A stretch of 64,000 bases of DNA from Nocardioides luteus (GCF_015752315.1 NZ_JADOVJ010000001.1:4332501-4396500), one strand, 5' to 3'; counted from the first letter of the stretch, positions 32,601 through 40,712 are shown. Program-made: numbers and translations. The notes: generated by a model not told the origin, from the sequence alone.

Positions 32601-34407
32601 TGCTGCCGACCCCCGGCTGGACGTACGTCACCGACCAGGCGGTCGTCCCGGTGGCGGGGTGCCACGAGGTGCCGTCGTCAAGGGAGTACTCGACCCCGGC
32701 GACCACGCCACCGCCCGTGTCGACGGCGGTGCCGGTGAGCGTCACCTTGGTGCCGTTGGGCTGGGTCGATCCGGCCGTGGGCGAGGTGATGGCGACCGTC
32801 GGTCCGGTCGTGTCGGTCGACTTGGTGGCAGCGTTCAGGCCGGTCATCAGCGTGGTCGGCTGGGCGCCCATGTCGGCCAGCAGGTTGACCTGCGCCTGCT
32901 GCATCCGCCGGTCAGCGGTCTCGTCGTGGTAGGGGTTGTCGTGCTCGGAGTCGAGGCCCCAGGTCCACTGGACCGACCCGGCGCCGAAGACCAGGGCGCC
33001 GCTGGCGGCCCGGTAGAGCGTGAGCGAGTGGGTCGTGGTGCCGTCGCCCGTGGTCCGCCCGAAGTCGCGCATGTACTGACCGGGGATGAACCCGGTGGTC
33101 TCCGACAACCGGATCGTGCCGGGCGGCCGGAAGCCGTTGTCCTGATCCTCGTCGGACTCGTAGCCCACCGTGTGCGGGGCCAGCTCGGTCTGGTCGGCGG
33201 TCATCGAGGACAGCCCGGTGTTGCGCCACAGCCGCAGCCCGCCCTGGGACTTCTTCACCGTCACCGGGAGGTCGGTCAGGTTGGACATGAAGATGGTGCC
33301 GGTCAGCGAGTTCTCCGGCAGCCCACCGCCCTGGGACTTCGGCGCGTAGCGCGGGTCGCGCCAGGTGCCGGTCGACTCCGCGGTCGGGTCGAGCTTCTGC
33401 TGCGCCCAGGACTCCTTGTAGGTGACCAGGGTCCGGTAGGGCGTGTTGGTGCCGTCCTTCGACGCCTCGTAGCGGGTCCGCCAGTAGACCTCGTTGCCGC
33501 TGAGGAACTGCAGGTTCACGCCGGCGTCGCGGGCGGCCTCGACGTTCGCGCGCTGCCGCCCGCTCCAGTACTCGTCGTGTCCCACGCTCAGGAAGGTCTT
33601 GTGGTTGGTGAGCAGCGAGCCGTAGCGATCGGTGTCGATCCCGGACATGTAGCTGACGTCGTAGCCGTTGCGCTCCAAGAACCGCACCGCCGGGTACTCG
33701 TTGGCGAAGAAGAAGTCGTGGGAGGTGCCCCCGGAGCGGGTCGCGAACGGGCGGTTGTAGCTGAGCTTGTAGGCCCGGCCGTTCCCGCCGCCGACGTAGA
33801 AGCTCGAGCCGCCGTAGTTGTTGTAGGCCTGCCACGTGGTGTCGGAGGTCTGGAAGACCACGTCGGAGTTGCTGTCGTCGTCGCGGACGATGAAGGTGAT
33901 GTGGCTGGACTCGTTGGTGTCAGCACGGTCCAGCTTGGCGATGTAGACCCCCGAGACCGCGGTCGCCGGCACGTTCCAGGACGCCGAGACCCCCCAGTTG
34001 CCGCAGTCGGTGATCTCGGTGGTGGTGTCGCGATAGCAGTTGGGCTGGTTCTGCGGCAGGTTCGCCGACGGCGTCACCGAGGTGATCCTGCGGGCGCCGT
34101 CACCGCCGTAGTAGCCGATCCGGTAGATCGTGATCGTGTAGGCCGAGGCGTCGGTGTCGACCTTGAAGTCGATCCGGTTGCCGGCATCGACGCTGATGTC
34201 GGTCGCGAACCCCTGGATCGAGTCGTCGCCTGCGCCGGTGATGCCCCATTCGCTCGACGGATTACCGGGTTTGCTGTTCTCACAGGCGATCTCGTTGCCC
34301 TCCGGACCGCACGGGTCGGCACTCGCGCTGGACGCAGTGACGAGCGAGATGACAGGGGTGACAAGAACAACTCCGAGCAACGCGGCCAGTCCCGTTCGCA
34401 GCTTCAC
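29653..34407 (-). CDS. large secreted protein: N,N-dimethylformamidase-like domain, Ig-like and four DUF4082 domains
   Basis: 1584 residues. A signal peptide (LAALLGVVLVTPVISLVTAS, cleavage likely after SSASA) leads to a long N-terminal region of about 500 residues resembling the large-subunit domain of N,N-dimethylformamidase: YRIGYYGGDGARR, WQAYNNYGGSSFY, FLSVGHDEYWSGRQRANVEA. An Ig-like domain (TGPTVAITSPTAGSTQPNG) follows. Then four DUF4082 domains (each with lGvrFr, tGtLWs, WQxaTfs, YxvSYxapxGhY motifs) alternate with three SbsA-type Ig-like domains (for example VPRNTTVSARFTKPV). No LPxTG or anchor is seen at the C-terminus, so it is probably released or polysaccharide-associated. It follows the GT2 gene by 19 bp in the operon starting at 36178. 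Function unknown; the domains suggest binding or hydrolysis of an extracellular polymer. Confidence 0.85.
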   Translation of the reverse strand: MKLRTGLAALLGVVLVTPVISLVTASSASADPCGPEGNEIACENSKPGNPSSEWGITGAGDDSIQGFATDISVDAGNRIDFKVDTDASAYTITIYRIGYYGGDGARRITSVTPSANLPQNQPNCYRDTTTEITDCGNWGVSASWNVPATAVSGVYIAKLDRADTNESSHITFIVRDDDSNSDVVFQTSDTTWQAYNNYGGSSFYVGGGNGRAYKLSYNRPFATRSGGTSHDFFFANEYPAVRFLERNGYDVSYMSGIDTDRYGSLLTNHKTFLSVGHDEYWSGRQRANVEAARDAGVNLQFLSGNEVYWRTRYEASKDGTNTPYRTLVTYKESWAQQKLDPTAESTGTWRDPRYAPKSQGGGLPENSLTGTIFMSNLTDLPVTVKKSQGGLRLWRNTGLSSMTADQTELAPHTVGYESDEDQDNGFRPPGTIRLSETTGFIPGQYMRDFGRTTGDGTTTHSLTLYRAASGALVFGAGSVQWTWGLDSEHDNPYHDETADRRMQQAQVNLLADMGAQPTTLMTGLNAATKSTDTTGPTVAITSPTAGSTQPNGTKVTLTGTAVDTGGGVVAGVEYSLDDGTSWHPATGTTAWSVTYVQPGVGSTPIRVRAVDDSANIGASATRSFNVTCPCSILGQREVPTTWNAVTSPATPSANDGGAAELGLRFTPQADGYVAGVRFFKGAGNTGTHVGSLWSSSGERLAQVTFTNESSGGWQSATFSQPVAVAAGARYTVSYTAPAGHYAVAPWAFAAKGFEAYPFEVEGGYGAAPAGVYANAGQFPASSYQNPNYFVDVLFTTTDDSPLTATNQWPLAGSSSVPRNTTVSARFTKPVVASTVGLRLTDSVGNQVAGSTAYDSTTRTVTFTPSANLAGFVTYTATLSGQDSGGTAISTGKTWSFRTAKPPAAAGVCPCSLYDEDATPTVLQDPENAQLTLGVRFRADVAGTVTGVKFYKGVNNAAPHTGTLWSANGAVLAQGTFTDESTTGWQTLTFAEPVQIQANTDYIASYRTNGYYSATPNAFASSDLSKPPLRVTSTAGAYAYGTGFPAATSPSSYMVDVVFEKGAPTLTMTSRSPVPGAVEVPRSTNVVASFSSAINSGYTMSVTSGGQPVQGTTMLGNSGTTLTFDPTSLLPAAADVTVTISGVTSTEGASLPTQTWTFRTRSAETPDNQTLFGDVVPAVEAQDDASPVEVGTVFSPTRDGRVTAIRFYKGAGNGGTHVGSLWNMAGQRLAQVTFTNETASGWQQATLSSPVEVQAGVSYLVSYLAPQGHYATTSQFFATAYAAGDLTAPAGTNGRYLYGAAGGFPQYSFGSTNYFADVVFERAGPTISVTERVPEPGTTEVATSVNPSITFSTAIASGWNMSVTANGSAVAGSAALSSDGRTLRFTPSAALPAGATVSVTVSGVVSTDGANLPTQTWSFTTVPPVVTEVSLFTGVTPQNASTFDLMPIEVGTAFTTSVAGSVTAIRFYKGSGNTGTHVGSLWNAAGTRIAQVTFTNETATGWQQATLATPVALTPGAVYVVSYYAPNGRYSSTPAALTQSRTVGPLTAPGGANGRYRYGIGGGLPNRSWNSTNYFVDVRFRPASP

Positions 34408-34426
34408 AGTCGTGCTCCTTCTCGGA

Positions 34427-35275
34427 TCAGGCTCGCGAGCTCTCGTCGCGCAACCAGGTGGTGTAGTCGCCGGTCCGGACAGCTCTGCGGGAGAGCATCC
34501 GGGCGACGAGGGTGACTGTCATGAAGACCGGAACCCGGAGTCCGATCGCAGGCTTACGCAGCCCGAGCACAAGCAGGTCCGAGAGGGAGGTGGATCCGCT
34601 CCGAGCGCCGTGGTCATCGGCTTGAGCGTTGCCGGTCGCGACGCGGATCCTGCGTCTGACCAGGTCTTTCAAAGTACGAGGCGGTCGCACGACCACGGTC
34701 GCGTCGGCGACGACACGGCGTTCGGCGGGTGCGAAGAGCTCGGAGACCACCAGGTCGTCGTTCATCAGGCTCGTGCCGGCGGCGGCGACCCGGGCCCGGC
34801 CCTCGGCGGTGAGGCAGAAGGCTCCGCGGCCGAACAGGCCGCTGCGTACGCTCGGGAGGGCCTGCCACACCCGGTAGTAGGCGCGGACGGGCCAGGACGA
34901 CTCCGCCAGCGGCACCGTCCGCTCGGGGGCGACCGCGAGCACGCCGTCCTCGTCGAGGGCGTCGAGCAGCCGGAGCAGGTCGGTGCCGGTGAGACGTACG
35001 TCGGCGTCGATGTACAGCCGCGGGCTGTGCAGGTTCTCGGAGGCATCCGCCGCGGCGTTGCCGACCTCGACCGCGCGCGCCTTGGAGGCCTCCGCGATCT
35101 CCAGGACGCGTACGCCGGGTACCGACCGCGCGACCGCGGCGGTGTCGTCGGTGCAGCCGTTGCACACGACCACGACGTCCAGGGCCCCGTAGGGGAGGCC
35201 GTCGAGCAGGGCCGTCAGGTTCTCCGACAGCCCCCGGGCCTCGTTGTGCGCCGGCACCACGACGCTCGCGATCAT
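34427..35275 (-). CDS. glycosyltransferase family 2
   Basis: 282 residues. IASVVVPAHNEARGLSENL, VVVVCNGCTDDTAAVARSV, RLYIDADVRLTGTDLLRLLD (metal-binding DAD) and LMNDDLVVSELFAPAERRVV define a processive or single-addition GT2 domain; a hydrophobic helix near the C-terminus (VPVFMTVTLVARML) may contact the membrane. It overlaps the acetyltransferase stop by 4 bp. Confidence 0.85.
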   Translation of the reverse strand: MIASVVVPAHNEARGLSENLTALLDGLPYGALDVVVVCNGCTDDTAAVARSVPGVRVLEIAEASKARAVEVGNAAADASENLHSPRLYIDADVRLTGTDLLRLLDALDEDGVLAVAPERTVPLAESSWPVRAYYRVWQALPSVRSGLFGRGAFCLTAEGRARVAAAGTSLMNDDLVVSELFAPAERRVVADATVVVRPPRTLKDLVRRRIRVATGNAQADDHGARSGSTSLSDLLVLGLRKPAIGLRVPVFMTVTLVARMLSRRAVRTGDYTTWLRDESSRA

Positions 35276-35919
35276 GACGCTCGCACCCCGCCGGCCGAGC
35301 CACCGGAGTCGGCGATCACGTAGTTGATCATGTTGCTGTTGTCGTAGTCCTTGGCGATGACCCGGCCGGGGTTGCCGCCGACGAGGCTGTGCGGCGGGAC
35401 ATCCTTGGACAGCACCGTCCCGGCGGAGATCGTGCAGCCGTCGCCGACCGTGATCGCGCCCGTGATCACCGCACCGGGACCGATCCAGACGTCGTCGCCG
35501 ATCCTCGGCACGCCCAGGTCGCCGTCGGCGATGCGCTGGCCGATGGTCACGTTCTGGTGGAGCACGCAGTTGCTGCCGACCACGGCCGGGCCGACGATGA
35601 TCCCCGAGCGGTGCATGAGCAGCAGCCCGGGCCCGATGTCGGCGCGCCGGAAGATGTCGGTGTGGTGGACGCGGATGTTGCGCCGGTTCCAGAACCAGTA
35701 GACGCCCAGCGCCAGCACGCCGAGCAGACGGTTGCGGGTGCGCAGCCGGGACGCCCAGCGTCCATAGCGGTAGCAGGCGACGCAGTGCAGCTCGTAGTCG
35801 AAGAGCCAGAACCGCAGCCTGGACAGCCAGGATGTACGCGGACCGTCGAGGACGATCGCGTACATCTTGGCCAGGTCGACCTCGAAGTCACCTGTGTCAC
35901 GGGCTCCGTCAACTAGCAA
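35272..35919 (-). CDS. CysE/WcaF-like O-acetyltransferase (hexapeptide)
   Basis: About 215 residues from TTG 35919, or 197 from ATG 35865. A helical N-terminal part (LFDYELHCVACYRYGRWASR) is followed by left-handed beta-helix hexapeptides as in serine acetyltransferases: DIGPGLLLMHRSGIIVGPAV, LHQNVTIGQRIADGDLGVPR, IGDDVWIGPGAVITGAITVG and VPPHSLVGGNPGRVIAKDYD. TTG 35919 overlaps the carrier-protein stop and has AGAGG upstream, which I favour weakly. Coupling to a carrier-protein gene suggests that the acyl group might come from the carrier rather than from acetyl-CoA (inference). Confidence 0.75.
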   Translation of the reverse strand: MLVDGARDTGDFEVDLAKMYAIVLDGPRTSWLSRLRFWLFDYELHCVACYRYGRWASRLRTRNRLLGVLALGVYWFWNRRNIRVHHTDIFRRADIGPGLLLMHRSGIIVGPAVVGSNCVLHQNVTIGQRIADGDLGVPRIGDDVWIGPGAVITGAITVGDGCTISAGTVLSKDVPPHSLVGGNPGRVIAKDYDNSNMINYVIADSGGSAGGVRAS

Positions 35920-36178
35920 GGCTCTGTGCCTCTGACGTCTTCCGGCCGACGTACGCCACCAGGTTGGCGACGCCGTCGAGGTTCTCGGGCACGGTCTCGG
36001 CCTCGTCGACGGAGATGTCGAACTCCGCCTCGAGGAACTCGATGAGCTCCAGGATCCCGGTGGAGTCGATGACGCCCGACTCGACCAGCGACTCGGTCGG
36101 CCCGGGCAGCCGGGTCTCGTCACCCAGCAGCAGGCTGTCCAGGATGAAGCCTTCGATCGTGCTCTGTACGTCCGCCAT
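35909..36178 (-). CDS. acyl carrier protein 2
   Basis: 89 residues from ATG 36178, with ATG 36181 directly before it as alternative; AGGAG lies just upstream. GVIDSTGILELIEFLEAEFD contains the phosphopantetheine serine in D-S, and the protein is strongly acidic as carriers are. First gene of the operon leading to the acetyltransferase-like, GT2 and large secreted-protein genes. The AcpS-type enzyme at 44207 could prime it, and the acyl ligase at 45521 could load it. Confidence 0.88.
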   Translation of the reverse strand: MADVQSTIEGFILDSLLLGDETRLPGPTESLVESGVIDSTGILELIEFLEAEFDISVDEAETVPENLDGVANLVAYVGRKTSEAQSLAS

Positions 36179-36240
36179 CACATCTCCTGTCTACGAACGT
36201 CTACGAATGCCCTCCCGTTCTGTCAGCCGAAGAGGGTCGG

Positions 36241-36256
36241 GAGCCGAAATCAGGCC
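36241..36256 (-). promoter_or_regulatory. 7-2-7 box for the carrier-protein operon
   Basis: On the minus strand GGCCTGATTTCGGCTC, centre 36248.5. A TAGACGT hexamer/heptamer (36203-36197) lies 46 bp away, giving a start near 36190, just upstream of the AGGAG site of the gene at 36178. Confidence 0.45.
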
Positions 36257-36262
36257 CGGAGA

Positions 36263-36278
36263 TGCCGACATTGGGTGA
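36263..36278 (+). promoter_or_regulatory. 7-2-7 box for asnB
   Basis: TGCCGACATTGGGTGA, centre 36270.5. About 48 bp downstream is CAACTCT, which resembles the CAACGCT at the minus-strand promoter near 8944; a start near 36331 would leave a 28-nt leader with GAGGAG before ATG 36359. Confidence 0.4.
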
Positions 36279-36358
36279 TAAACGCCCCCATCCCGGCGCC
36301 CCGGCAGGCCTTCGCGGGCAACTCTTCGGGCACCGTCCGGGATCGATCGAGGAGCGCC

Positions 36359-38398
36359 ATGTGCGGGATCTGTGGGGTGCTGAGCAGCACCGAGTCGCCT
36401 GAGCCTGCCCTCGTGCGACGGATGCTGGGCAGCCTGGCCCACCGCGGACCCGACGGCAGCGGCTACTACCGCGACGAGCGGGTCGCGCTCGGCCACACCC
36501 GGCTGGCGATCGTGGACACGGCCGGTGGCACGCAGCCGATGACCGGCCGCTCCTGCCGCGAGAACGGGCAGATCTGGGTCACCTTCAACGGCGAGATCTT
36601 CAACCACGTCGAGCTGGCCGCCCAGCTCCGCGACCGCGGCCACGTCTTCGACACCCGCTCGGACACCGAGGTCATCGTGCACGCCTGGGAGGAGTGGGGG
36701 CCGGGCTGCTTCGAGCGGTTCAACGGCCAGTGGGCGCTGGCGATCTGGGACCGCCGGACGGACTCGCTCGTGCTCTCCCGCGACCGCTTCGGCGTCCGCC
36801 CGCTCTTCTACACGCGCGTCGCGGGGCAGCTGCTCTTCGCCTCCGAGGTGAAGGCGCTCTACGCCTCCCCCGACGTCCCGCGCGAGCTCGACCCGGTCGG
36901 GCTCGACCAGGTGCTGACGCTGTGGTCGGCGGTCGCGCCGCGCACGGTCTTCCGGCAGATCTCCCAGGTGCCGCCGGGCTCCTACCTGACCGTTCGTGAC
37001 GGGCACGGTCGCGGCGTGGAGGTCGAGCAGCGCTACTGGGCGCCCTCGTTCCCGCCGGCGGGGGCCGAGGAGCTCACCGACCTGGAGGCCAACGCCGAGG
37101 CGCTGCGTACCACACTGATGGCGGCCACCCGACTGCGGTTCGAGCGCAGCGACGTGCCGGTGGCGGCGTACCTCTCCGGCGGGATCGACTCCGCGGTCAC
37201 GGCCGGTGCGATCGCATCCGGCAGGGTCGTACGCAGCACCTCGGCGCCGCTGCACACGTTCTCGCTGCGGTTCGCCGAGGCCGAGTTCGACGAGGGCGGC
37301 TTCCAGACCCTGATGGCCGAGCGTCTCGGCACCGTCCACCACGACGTCGTGGTGAGCGAGCGCGACATCGCCGACGTCTTCCCCGAGGTCGTACGTCACG
37401 CCGAGTCGCCGCTGCTGCGGACCGCCCCGGCGCCGATGTTCCTGCTCTCCCGGCTCGTGCGGGACGCCGGCTTCAAGGTGGTCGTCACCGGCGAGGGCGC
37501 CGACGAGGTGCTCGGTGGCTACGACATCTTCCGCGAGGCCAAGATCCGCGACCTGTGGCTGCGCGACCCGGCGGCCGCCGAGGCGGCGGTCGAGCAGCTC
37601 TACCCGTGGATGCACCGCTCCCCCAACCAGGCGCCGGCCTTCGCGCGGAGCTTCTTCTCGCGCAACCTCTCGTCCGACGACCTGGCGATGTCGCACCGGC
37701 CGCGGTGGGACTCCACGGCGGTGCTGGCCTCGATGCTGCGTCCGGAGGTCCGGGTGCCGGCCGGTGGCGCGGCCGACGGAGTGGTCGCCCAGATGCCGGC
37801 CGCGGCCGCCTCCTGGGACCCGGTGGCGCGCGCCCAGTGGCTGGAGATGACGACCCTGCTGCCCGGCTACATCCTGGCCTCCCAGGGCGACCGGATGCTG
37901 ATGGGCAACTCCGTCGAGGGCCGGTTCCCGTTCCTGGACCCGCACGTCGCCGAGCTCGCCGGCCGGGTCCCGGCCGAGCACAAGATCCACGGCATGGACG
38001 AGAAGCACCTGCTCAAGCGGGCCTTCGCCGACCTGGTGCCCGAGGAGATCCTGCGCCGGCCCAAGCAGCCCTACCGGGCACCCGACGCGGCGGCCTTCTT
38101 CGCCGGCGGCACCCCGGACTGGGTCTTCGACGTCACCTCGGGCGCCGCTCTGGAGGCGGCCGGGGTCTTCCGGCCCGAGCTCGTCCAGCGGCTGCTGGAG
38201 AAGGCCCGGCGGACCCAGGGCCGCAGCCTCGGCAACACCGACAACATGCGTCTGGTGGCCGTCCTGTCCACCCAGCTGCTGCACAGCGAGCTGCTCACCG
38301 GCCCGGCCCCGGCAGCCGCGCCACCGGAACCACTCACCGTCTTCGACACCACTCTCGAACCCACCGGCCTCGAGCCCACCGGAAGGACCTCGGCATGA
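36359..38398 (+). CDS. asnB: asparagine synthase (glutamine-hydrolysing)
   Basis: 679 residues. The N-terminal glutaminase is intact, with the nucleophile Cys2 in MCGICGVLS, then RGPDGSGYY and FNGEIFNH. The synthetase half has the ATP pyrophosphatase loop AAYLSGGIDSAVTAGAIA and TGEGADEVLGGYDIFREAK. It amidates a carboxylate with glutamine nitrogen: aspartate in housekeeping members, but sugar acids or peptides in cell-surface loci. The 60-residue C-terminal tail rich in Pro/Thr is extra. GAGGAG precedes the ATG. It is coupled to nadE by ATGA overlap, an uncommon pairing. Confidence 0.9.
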   Translation: MCGICGVLSSTESPEPALVRRMLGSLAHRGPDGSGYYRDERVALGHTRLAIVDTAGGTQPMTGRSCRENGQIWVTFNGEIFNHVELAAQLRDRGHVFDTRSDTEVIVHAWEEWGPGCFERFNGQWALAIWDRRTDSLVLSRDRFGVRPLFYTRVAGQLLFASEVKALYASPDVPRELDPVGLDQVLTLWSAVAPRTVFRQISQVPPGSYLTVRDGHGRGVEVEQRYWAPSFPPAGAEELTDLEANAEALRTTLMAATRLRFERSDVPVAAYLSGGIDSAVTAGAIASGRVVRSTSAPLHTFSLRFAEAEFDEGGFQTLMAERLGTVHHDVVVSERDIADVFPEVVRHAESPLLRTAPAPMFLLSRLVRDAGFKVVVTGEGADEVLGGYDIFREAKIRDLWLRDPAAAEAAVEQLYPWMHRSPNQAPAFARSFFSRNLSSDDLAMSHRPRWDSTAVLASMLRPEVRVPAGGAADGVVAQMPAAAASWDPVARAQWLEMTTLLPGYILASQGDRMLMGNSVEGRFPFLDPHVAELAGRVPAEHKIHGMDEKHLLKRAFADLVPEEILRRPKQPYRAPDAAAFFAGGTPDWVFDVTSGAALEAAGVFRPELVQRLLEKARRTQGRSLGNTDNMRLVAVLSTQLLHSELLTGPAPAAAPPEPLTVFDTTLEPTGLEPTGRTSA

Positions 38399-39429
38399 CC
38401 ACCAGCCCAGCCATGACAGGCACAGCCACGACCAGCCAGAACGCAGCGTACGGACTGGAGACGCTCCGCTACGACGAGGAAGCTGAGGCGACCCGGATCG
38501 GCGATGCGATCCGCCGCTATCTAGTGGCTAACAAGCGCAAGGGCATCGTGCTCGGGGTCTCCGGCGGGATCGACTCCAGCGTGGTCGCCGCGCTGGCGGT
38601 CAAGGCGCTCGGCCGGGACCGGGTCTTCGCGCTGCACATGCCCGAGCAGGAGTCGTCCGACGACACCATCGGCTACAGCACGAAGCTGACCGAGTCCCTC
38701 GGGATCGACTCGGTGCTCGAGGACATCTCCCCCGTCCTGGTCGGTCTCGGCGCCTACCAGCGGCGGGACGACGCGATCCGGCGGGTCGTGCCGGCGTACG
38801 GCCCGGGGTGGAAGTCGAAGATCGTGCTGCCCAGCGTGGTCGACTCCGACGCGTTCCGGCTGTTCTCGGTCGTCGTCGAGGACCCGAACGGCACCCAGAG
38901 CACCCACCGCCTGACGACCGAGGCCTACCTGGAGATCGTCGCGGCGACGAACTTCAAGCAGCGGGCCCGCAAGGCGCTGGAGTACTTCCACGCCGACCGG
39001 CTCAACTACGCCGTCGCCGGCACCCCCAACCGGCTCGAGTACGACCAGGGCTTCTTCGTGAAGCTCGGCGACGGTGCCGCCGACCTGAAGCCGATCGCGC
39101 ACCTCTACAAGTCGCAGGTCTACGCGATGGCCGCCCACCTCGGGGTGCCCGAAGAGATCCAGGCGCGGCCCTCCACCACCGACACCTACTCGCTGGAGCA
39201 GTCGCAGGAGGAGTTCTACTTCTCGCTGCCCTACCAGCGGATGGACCTGTGCCTCTACGGCCTCAACAACGGCATCCCCACCGCCGCGGTCGCCGAGGCC
39301 ACCGGGCTCACGGTCGAGCAGGTCGAGCGCGTCTACCGCGACATCGAGCAGAAGCGGCGTACGACCGCCTACTTCCACGCGGCTCCGATGCTCGTCGAGG
39401 AGGTCGCCGAGATCGCCAGTCCTGGGTAG
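38395..39429 (+). CDS. nadE: NAD synthase, ammonia-dependent type
   Basis: 344 residues. The PP-loop GIVLGVSGGIDSSVVAALAV, then ALHMPEQESS, the substrate segment LNYAVAGTPNRLEYDQGFFV and KLGDGAADLKPIAHLYKSQV identify NadE; TYSLEQSQEEFYFSLPYQRM is characteristic of a longer subgroup. No nitrilase (glutaminase) domain is present, so ammonia must come from elsewhere, and the coupled AsnB with its glutaminase domain is an interesting candidate. Alternatively it is a NadE-like amide ligase recruited for polymer modification. Location inside the polysaccharide locus supports a specialised role. Confidence 0.85.
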   Translation: MTTSPAMTGTATTSQNAAYGLETLRYDEEAEATRIGDAIRRYLVANKRKGIVLGVSGGIDSSVVAALAVKALGRDRVFALHMPEQESSDDTIGYSTKLTESLGIDSVLEDISPVLVGLGAYQRRDDAIRRVVPAYGPGWKSKIVLPSVVDSDAFRLFSVVVEDPNGTQSTHRLTTEAYLEIVAATNFKQRARKALEYFHADRLNYAVAGTPNRLEYDQGFFVKLGDGAADLKPIAHLYKSQVYAMAAHLGVPEEIQARPSTTDTYSLEQSQEEFYFSLPYQRMDLCLYGLNNGIPTAAVAEATGLTVEQVERVYRDIEQKRRTTAYFHAAPMLVEEVAEIASPG

Positions 39430-39511
39430 ATCTCCGATGCTGCGGCTCGCGGTGTGCTGACCGGAACAGGCTGGCGGTGGAGACATGTCCCGCCCAGAAC
39501 CAGGAGGTTCC

Positions 39512-39739
39512 ATGTCTGACACCACACCAGAGCCCGGCGAGATCGCAGACCTGACGCTCGGTCTCTCCGACGCCGAGGCCGCACCGATGATCGACGCACC
39601 TGTGATCGACATCGACGAGGCCGCCACCGATATCAACGCCTTCGACGAGGACATCGAGGACGGCGAGCCGACGGAGACCGCGGGCACCGACACGATGGTC
39701 CCTGCCGAGGATCTTCCGGAGGACCTGATCTATGAGTGA
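39512..39739 (+). CDS. small strongly acidic protein
   Basis: 75 residues from ATG 39512, with an excellent ribosome binding site (AGGAGG at 39502-39507). About a third of the residues are Asp or Glu, with runs such as INAFDEDIEDGEPTETAG and no cysteine, lysine or arginine. No signal peptide. The stop overlaps the next start (39732), so it is made together with the metallopeptidase-like protein. I recognise no family. It could be a pro-piece, a chaperone or an inhibitor of its partner. Confidence 0.65.
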   Translation: MSDTTPEPGEIADLTLGLSDAEAAPMIDAPVIDIDEAATDINAFDEDIEDGEPTETAGTDTMVPAEDLPEDLIYE

Positions 39740-40670
39740 CGTGCTCACCCTCAACGGCAAGCCGGTCGACTGGAGCAAGCCCCCGAAGCAGACCGACCTG
39801 GTCCTGTGGTCGCGGAAGACCTCGGGCGGCAAGCAGGTCAAGGGGTCGGCCCGGACCATCGCGCACCTGTGCGCGCTCGACGCCGCCGCGCAGAAGAAGT
39901 TCGGGACCGGGATCGTCATCATCCAGGCCCCGTTCAACACCACCGTCAAGGCGTCCGCGGGCACCCACGACCACGACGCCTGCGCCGACCTGCACATCCC
40001 CGGCGTGAACTGGCGGACCCAGGAGAAGTGGCTGCGGGCGAACGGCTACGCGTGCTGGTACCGCTTCCCACCGAAGTTCGGCCACCACATCCACGGCTTC
40101 ACACTGCCGCCGCAGTCCGGGGTCGTCAGGACGGACGACTTCCGCGACCTCGGGGTCACCGTCGGCAAGTTCGTCGACGGCGGCCCGGCGCTCTTCGGCT
40201 TCCTGGCCACCAGCTCGCAGATCAGCGACTACTACAACCACGCCTTCGGCCTCAGCGGCCAGCACGGCGTCGGCACGGACGAGACCTGGCACCCCGCCGA
40301 CATCAGAGCCACGATCTTCGACTACGCGGCGTACGCGAGGTCGAGGGCGAAGCCGGTCTGGAAACCGAAGGAGACCAAGTCCAACCTGGCGATCATCCAG
40401 AAGCAGTTCCAGATCGCCGCGGGTCTGCGCAAGGGCAAGCGGATCCGCACCAACGGCGTGGGCTGGATCCAGAACGCGCTCAACGTCAAGGCCGGGGCGA
40501 ACCTCGTGGTCAACGGCATCGTGGACGACGCCACCCTCGCCGCCTGGAAGAAGTTCGAGCTCGCCACGGGCGGCACCGGCGCGAAGTCGACCCCGGACCC
40601 GCGTAGCCTGAAGAAGCTCAAGATCGCGTTCCGGTTCGTCGGACCCGAGGCCCACCTGCCCGTCGGCTGA
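39732..40670 (+). CDS. M15-like peptidase / peptidoglycan-binding-like protein
   Basis: 312 residues without a signal peptide. SAGTHDHDACADLHIPGVNW and FGHHIHGFTLP hold the spaced His/Asp pairs expected of the LAS/M15 metallopeptidase zinc site (SxHxxGxAxD and HxH patterns in altered form). The C-terminal part, with FGLSGQHGVGTDETWHPADI and a repeat containing WIQNALNVKAGANLVVNGIV then DDATLAAWKKFE, resembles a peptidoglycan-binding_1 domain. It could cut or bind cell-wall peptides. It is coupled to the acidic protein and follows nadE. Assignment to M15 rests on the residue pattern only. Confidence 0.55.
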   Translation: MSDVLTLNGKPVDWSKPPKQTDLVLWSRKTSGGKQVKGSARTIAHLCALDAAAQKKFGTGIVIIQAPFNTTVKASAGTHDHDACADLHIPGVNWRTQEKWLRANGYACWYRFPPKFGHHIHGFTLPPQSGVVRTDDFRDLGVTVGKFVDGGPALFGFLATSSQISDYYNHAFGLSGQHGVGTDETWHPADIRATIFDYAAYARSRAKPVWKPKETKSNLAIIQKQFQIAAGLRKGKRIRTNGVGWIQNALNVKAGANLVVNGIVDDATLAAWKKFELATGGTGAKSTPDPRSLKKLKIAFRFVGPEAHLPVG

Positions 40671-40679
40671 TCCGGTTGA

Positions 40680-40699
40680 ATATCAAGATGCATTGATAT
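40680..40699 (+). promoter_or_regulatory. ArsR-type operator
   Basis: ATATCAA-N6-TTGATAT: perfect 7-bp arms, the classic form of an ArsR/SmtB-family operator. It overlaps a GATATA -10-like element and lies 14 bp before the ATG at 40713. The ArsR-family gene at 41359 is in the same transcription unit, so autoregulation is expected. Confidence 0.7.
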
Positions 40700-40712
40700 A
40701 GCGTCGGCAGGC

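Noticed and set aside
29569..34515. Long plus-strand open frame of 1648 codons
   Set aside because: It is the antisense shadow of the secreted protein at 29653-34407: composition is Arg/Gly/Val-rich without domains, as expected in G+C-rich DNA.
36359..39739. Lasso-peptide or other RiPP cluster (AsnB-like protein with a small peptide gene)
   Set aside because: AsnB keeps a full glutaminase domain with Cys2, there is no B1/B2 protease or recognition protein, and the acidic 75-residue protein has no core-like region.
39732..40670. Prophage endolysin
   Set aside because: No other phage gene is nearby; composition and coupling with neighbours match the host locus.
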